Positions 33,201 to 34,293 of a stretch of DNA of 34,293 nt are shown here, in pieces. Both the position numbers and the translations under genes were made by a program. The notes beneath the pieces are model-generated. The model did not search any database. It was not told the DNA's origin and saw only the letters and a list, made by a program, of their open reading frames with translations. The stretch comes from JAWXVE01 sp044425575 (GTDB lineage Bacteria > Bacillota > Clostridia > Lachnospirales > Lachnospiraceae), in the NCBI GenBank assembly GCA_044425575.1, contig JAWXVE010000019.1:1-34293 (forward strand), read 5' to 3'. Position 1 is the first letter of the stretch. Every line of letters starts with the position of its first letter.

Positions 33201-34293
33201 ATGATTAGAATGATACGAAGATTAAAGATTGGTCTTGTATGTGTTATGTTTCTTATGACGGGTTGCATTGGAGGAGGTAGCACTGGTACAATTTCCAATT
33301 CTGGAGAAGTAGTCCAAGTTACTTTTTGGCATTATTACTCAGGTGATACCAAGTCCCAGATGGATTTAATCATAGAAGAATTCAACAAGACCATTGGACT
33401 GGAAAAAGGAATTGAGGTAACAGGGTATGCAAGCGATAGCATTACACAATTAGAAAATGATGTATTAGAATCAGCACTGGGTGTTGTATATGCAAGTGAA
33501 ATGCCAGATGTATTCCTATCATATGAGGACAAGGCATTGGAATTAAATGAGCTTGGAGCCATTATAGATTTCAATGAATATTTAACACCAGAAGAACTTA
33601 GTGTGATTGAACCAGCCTTTTTAGAAGAAGGTCAATTCAATGAAATACAAGGGATTCTTCCCTTTGTGAAAAGTACAGAATTACTCATGCTTAATGATAC
33701 AGCTTGGCAAGAGTTTGCATCTGTTAGTGGCAGAACATACGATGACCTTCTCACTTGGGAAGGAATTGAAGAAGTTTCACAAGAATATTATGAGTATACA
33801 GAAGGCAAATCATTTTTTGGTATTGACTCCCTTGAGAACTTTGTGGTAGTTGCAAGCAAAGGATTTGGTGTAGAGATTTTTCAGGGAGAGTCTCAGGAAA
33901 CAGTTTTAGATGATGAAGCTTTATATAAGATATTTGCCTACTATGTTGAGAACTATGCTTTGAGTTATGTGATGCAAGAAGCGCAATTTCGTTCAGATGA
34001 TATACGAATTGGGAATATTATTGCTTATGTAGGTTCATCAGCAAGTGCCATGTATTTCCCTACATGGATTGAAACAGAGGAGGGAACACAAGAAATTTCT
34101 TTGAAGGTGTTGCCATACCCTGCCTTTGAAGGCACGACTCCATATGCATTAAGTCAGGGGGCAGGACTTGTCATTAGCGAATCAAATGAGGAACAAGAAG
34201 CAGCAGCGGTTGAATTTGTTAAGTTCCTTATGGAGAGAAATATTTCCTTTGCTTTGCAAACATCTTATATTCCCGTAGCATCATCCTACTATG
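33201..34293 (+). CDS. Family 1 extracellular solute-binding lipoprotein (3' end missing)
   Basis: The frame is open to the right edge; 364 codons are visible. The signal peptide ends in lipobox LMTGC with Cys22 as the lipid anchor. The mature part has VTFWHYYSGDTKSQMDLIIEE-like opening, a GxExGIEV-like turn (LEKGIEVTGYASDSI), SEMPDVFLSYEDKA, and LPFVKSTELLMLNDTAW then LTWEGIEEVSQEYYEYTEG, all typical of sugar-type family 1 binding proteins. ATG 33201 has a GAAAGAG site; ATG 33210 is an alternative. No permease is visible. It starts 39 bases after the small membrane protein gene and may share its transcript. Confidence 0.88.
   Translation, partial: MIRMIRRLKIGLVCVMFLMTGCIGGGSTGTISNSGEVVQVTFWHYYSGDTKSQMDLIIEEFNKTIGLEKGIEVTGYASDSITQLENDVLESALGVVYASEMPDVFLSYEDKALELNELGAIIDFNEYLTPEELSVIEPAFLEEGQFNEIQGILPFVKSTELLMLNDTAWQEFASVSGRTYDDLLTWEGIEEVSQEYYEYTEGKSFFGIDSLENFVVVASKGFGVEIFQGESQETVLDDEALYKIFAYYVENYALSYVMQEAQFRSDDIRIGNIIAYVGSSASAMYFPTWIETEEGTQEISLKVLPYPAFEGTTPYALSQGAGLVISESNEEQEAAAVEFVKFLMERNISFALQTSYIPVASSYY

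Noticed and set aside
1..34293. c-di-GMP riboswitch (GEMM) or purine riboswitch upstream of the cyclase or purine genes.
   Set aside because: No conserved GEMM core (such as ACGCAAAGCC) or purine-aptamer core was seen in any intergenic region by eye.

Overview
The window is AT-rich bacterial DNA with Gram-positive features: lipoboxes, consensus sigma-A promoters with 17-bp spacers, U-tract terminators, an HTH/DUF2975 pair, a DUF4173-like protein, PTS enzymes and many membrane-bound GGDEF proteins. The protein families fit an anaerobic Clostridia member, most likely Lachnospiraceae or a close relative. That placement is an inference from gene content, as there is no rRNA or marker gene here. 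No tRNA, rRNA, CRISPR, insertion sequence or phage gene was seen.

Layout. 1-1959: 3' end of a large surface protein (beta-helix segment, five GLUG-type repeats, Thr linker, InlB-like domain, acidic stalk, C-terminal membrane anchor). 2053-4274 (minus strand): HTH regulator, DUF2975 protein and DUF4173-like membrane protein, with two near-perfect promoters. 4275-4614 (340 bases): divergent control region with one promoter per direction and a 10-bp direct repeat, and no gene. 4615-9082: 7TM diguanylate cyclase, RACo-like Fe-S/ASKHA activator, aromatic-acid-exporter-like protein. 9145-10959 (minus): GGDEF-EAL protein with a dead GGDEF and an intact EAL site. 11143-15666: Cache/HAMP/GGDEF cyclase, then a three-gene ABC-2 exporter. 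15830-17853: PTS EIIA and an N-acetylglucosamine-type EIIBC. 18044-20175: threonine-aldolase-like PLP enzyme and a membrane-bound permuted papain-fold (YiiX-like) protein. 20301-24928: second 7TM cyclase, degenerate GGDEF protein and a membrane-tethered family 5 solute-binding protein. 24996-31234: BMP-type nucleoside ABC importer with xanthine phosphoribosyltransferase and an unknown membrane protein. 31417-33161: four small proteins, three of them single-span membrane proteins and two of those with zinc ribbons. 33201-end: family 1 solute-binding lipoprotein, cut by the window edge.

How it works together. The main theme is envelope-linked c-di-GMP signalling. There are five GGDEF-type proteins in about 19 kb: three with intact GG(D/E)EF motifs, two degenerate, and one working-looking phosphodiesterase. 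One cyclase operon ends in a peptide-binding-type protein with no permease or ATPase, which suggests ligand sensing rather than uptake. A second theme is salvage: GlcNAc-type sugar uptake, and purine nucleoside uptake coupled to xanthine phosphoribosylation.

The items most worth a second look are the SBP-GGDEF operon, the sensor domain apparently shared by the EAL protein and the dead GGDEF protein, the zinc-ribbon membrane operon with its frame break at 31712-31744, the cyclase/RACo gene pair, and the direct repeat before the first cyclase promoter. None of these could be tested by database search here.
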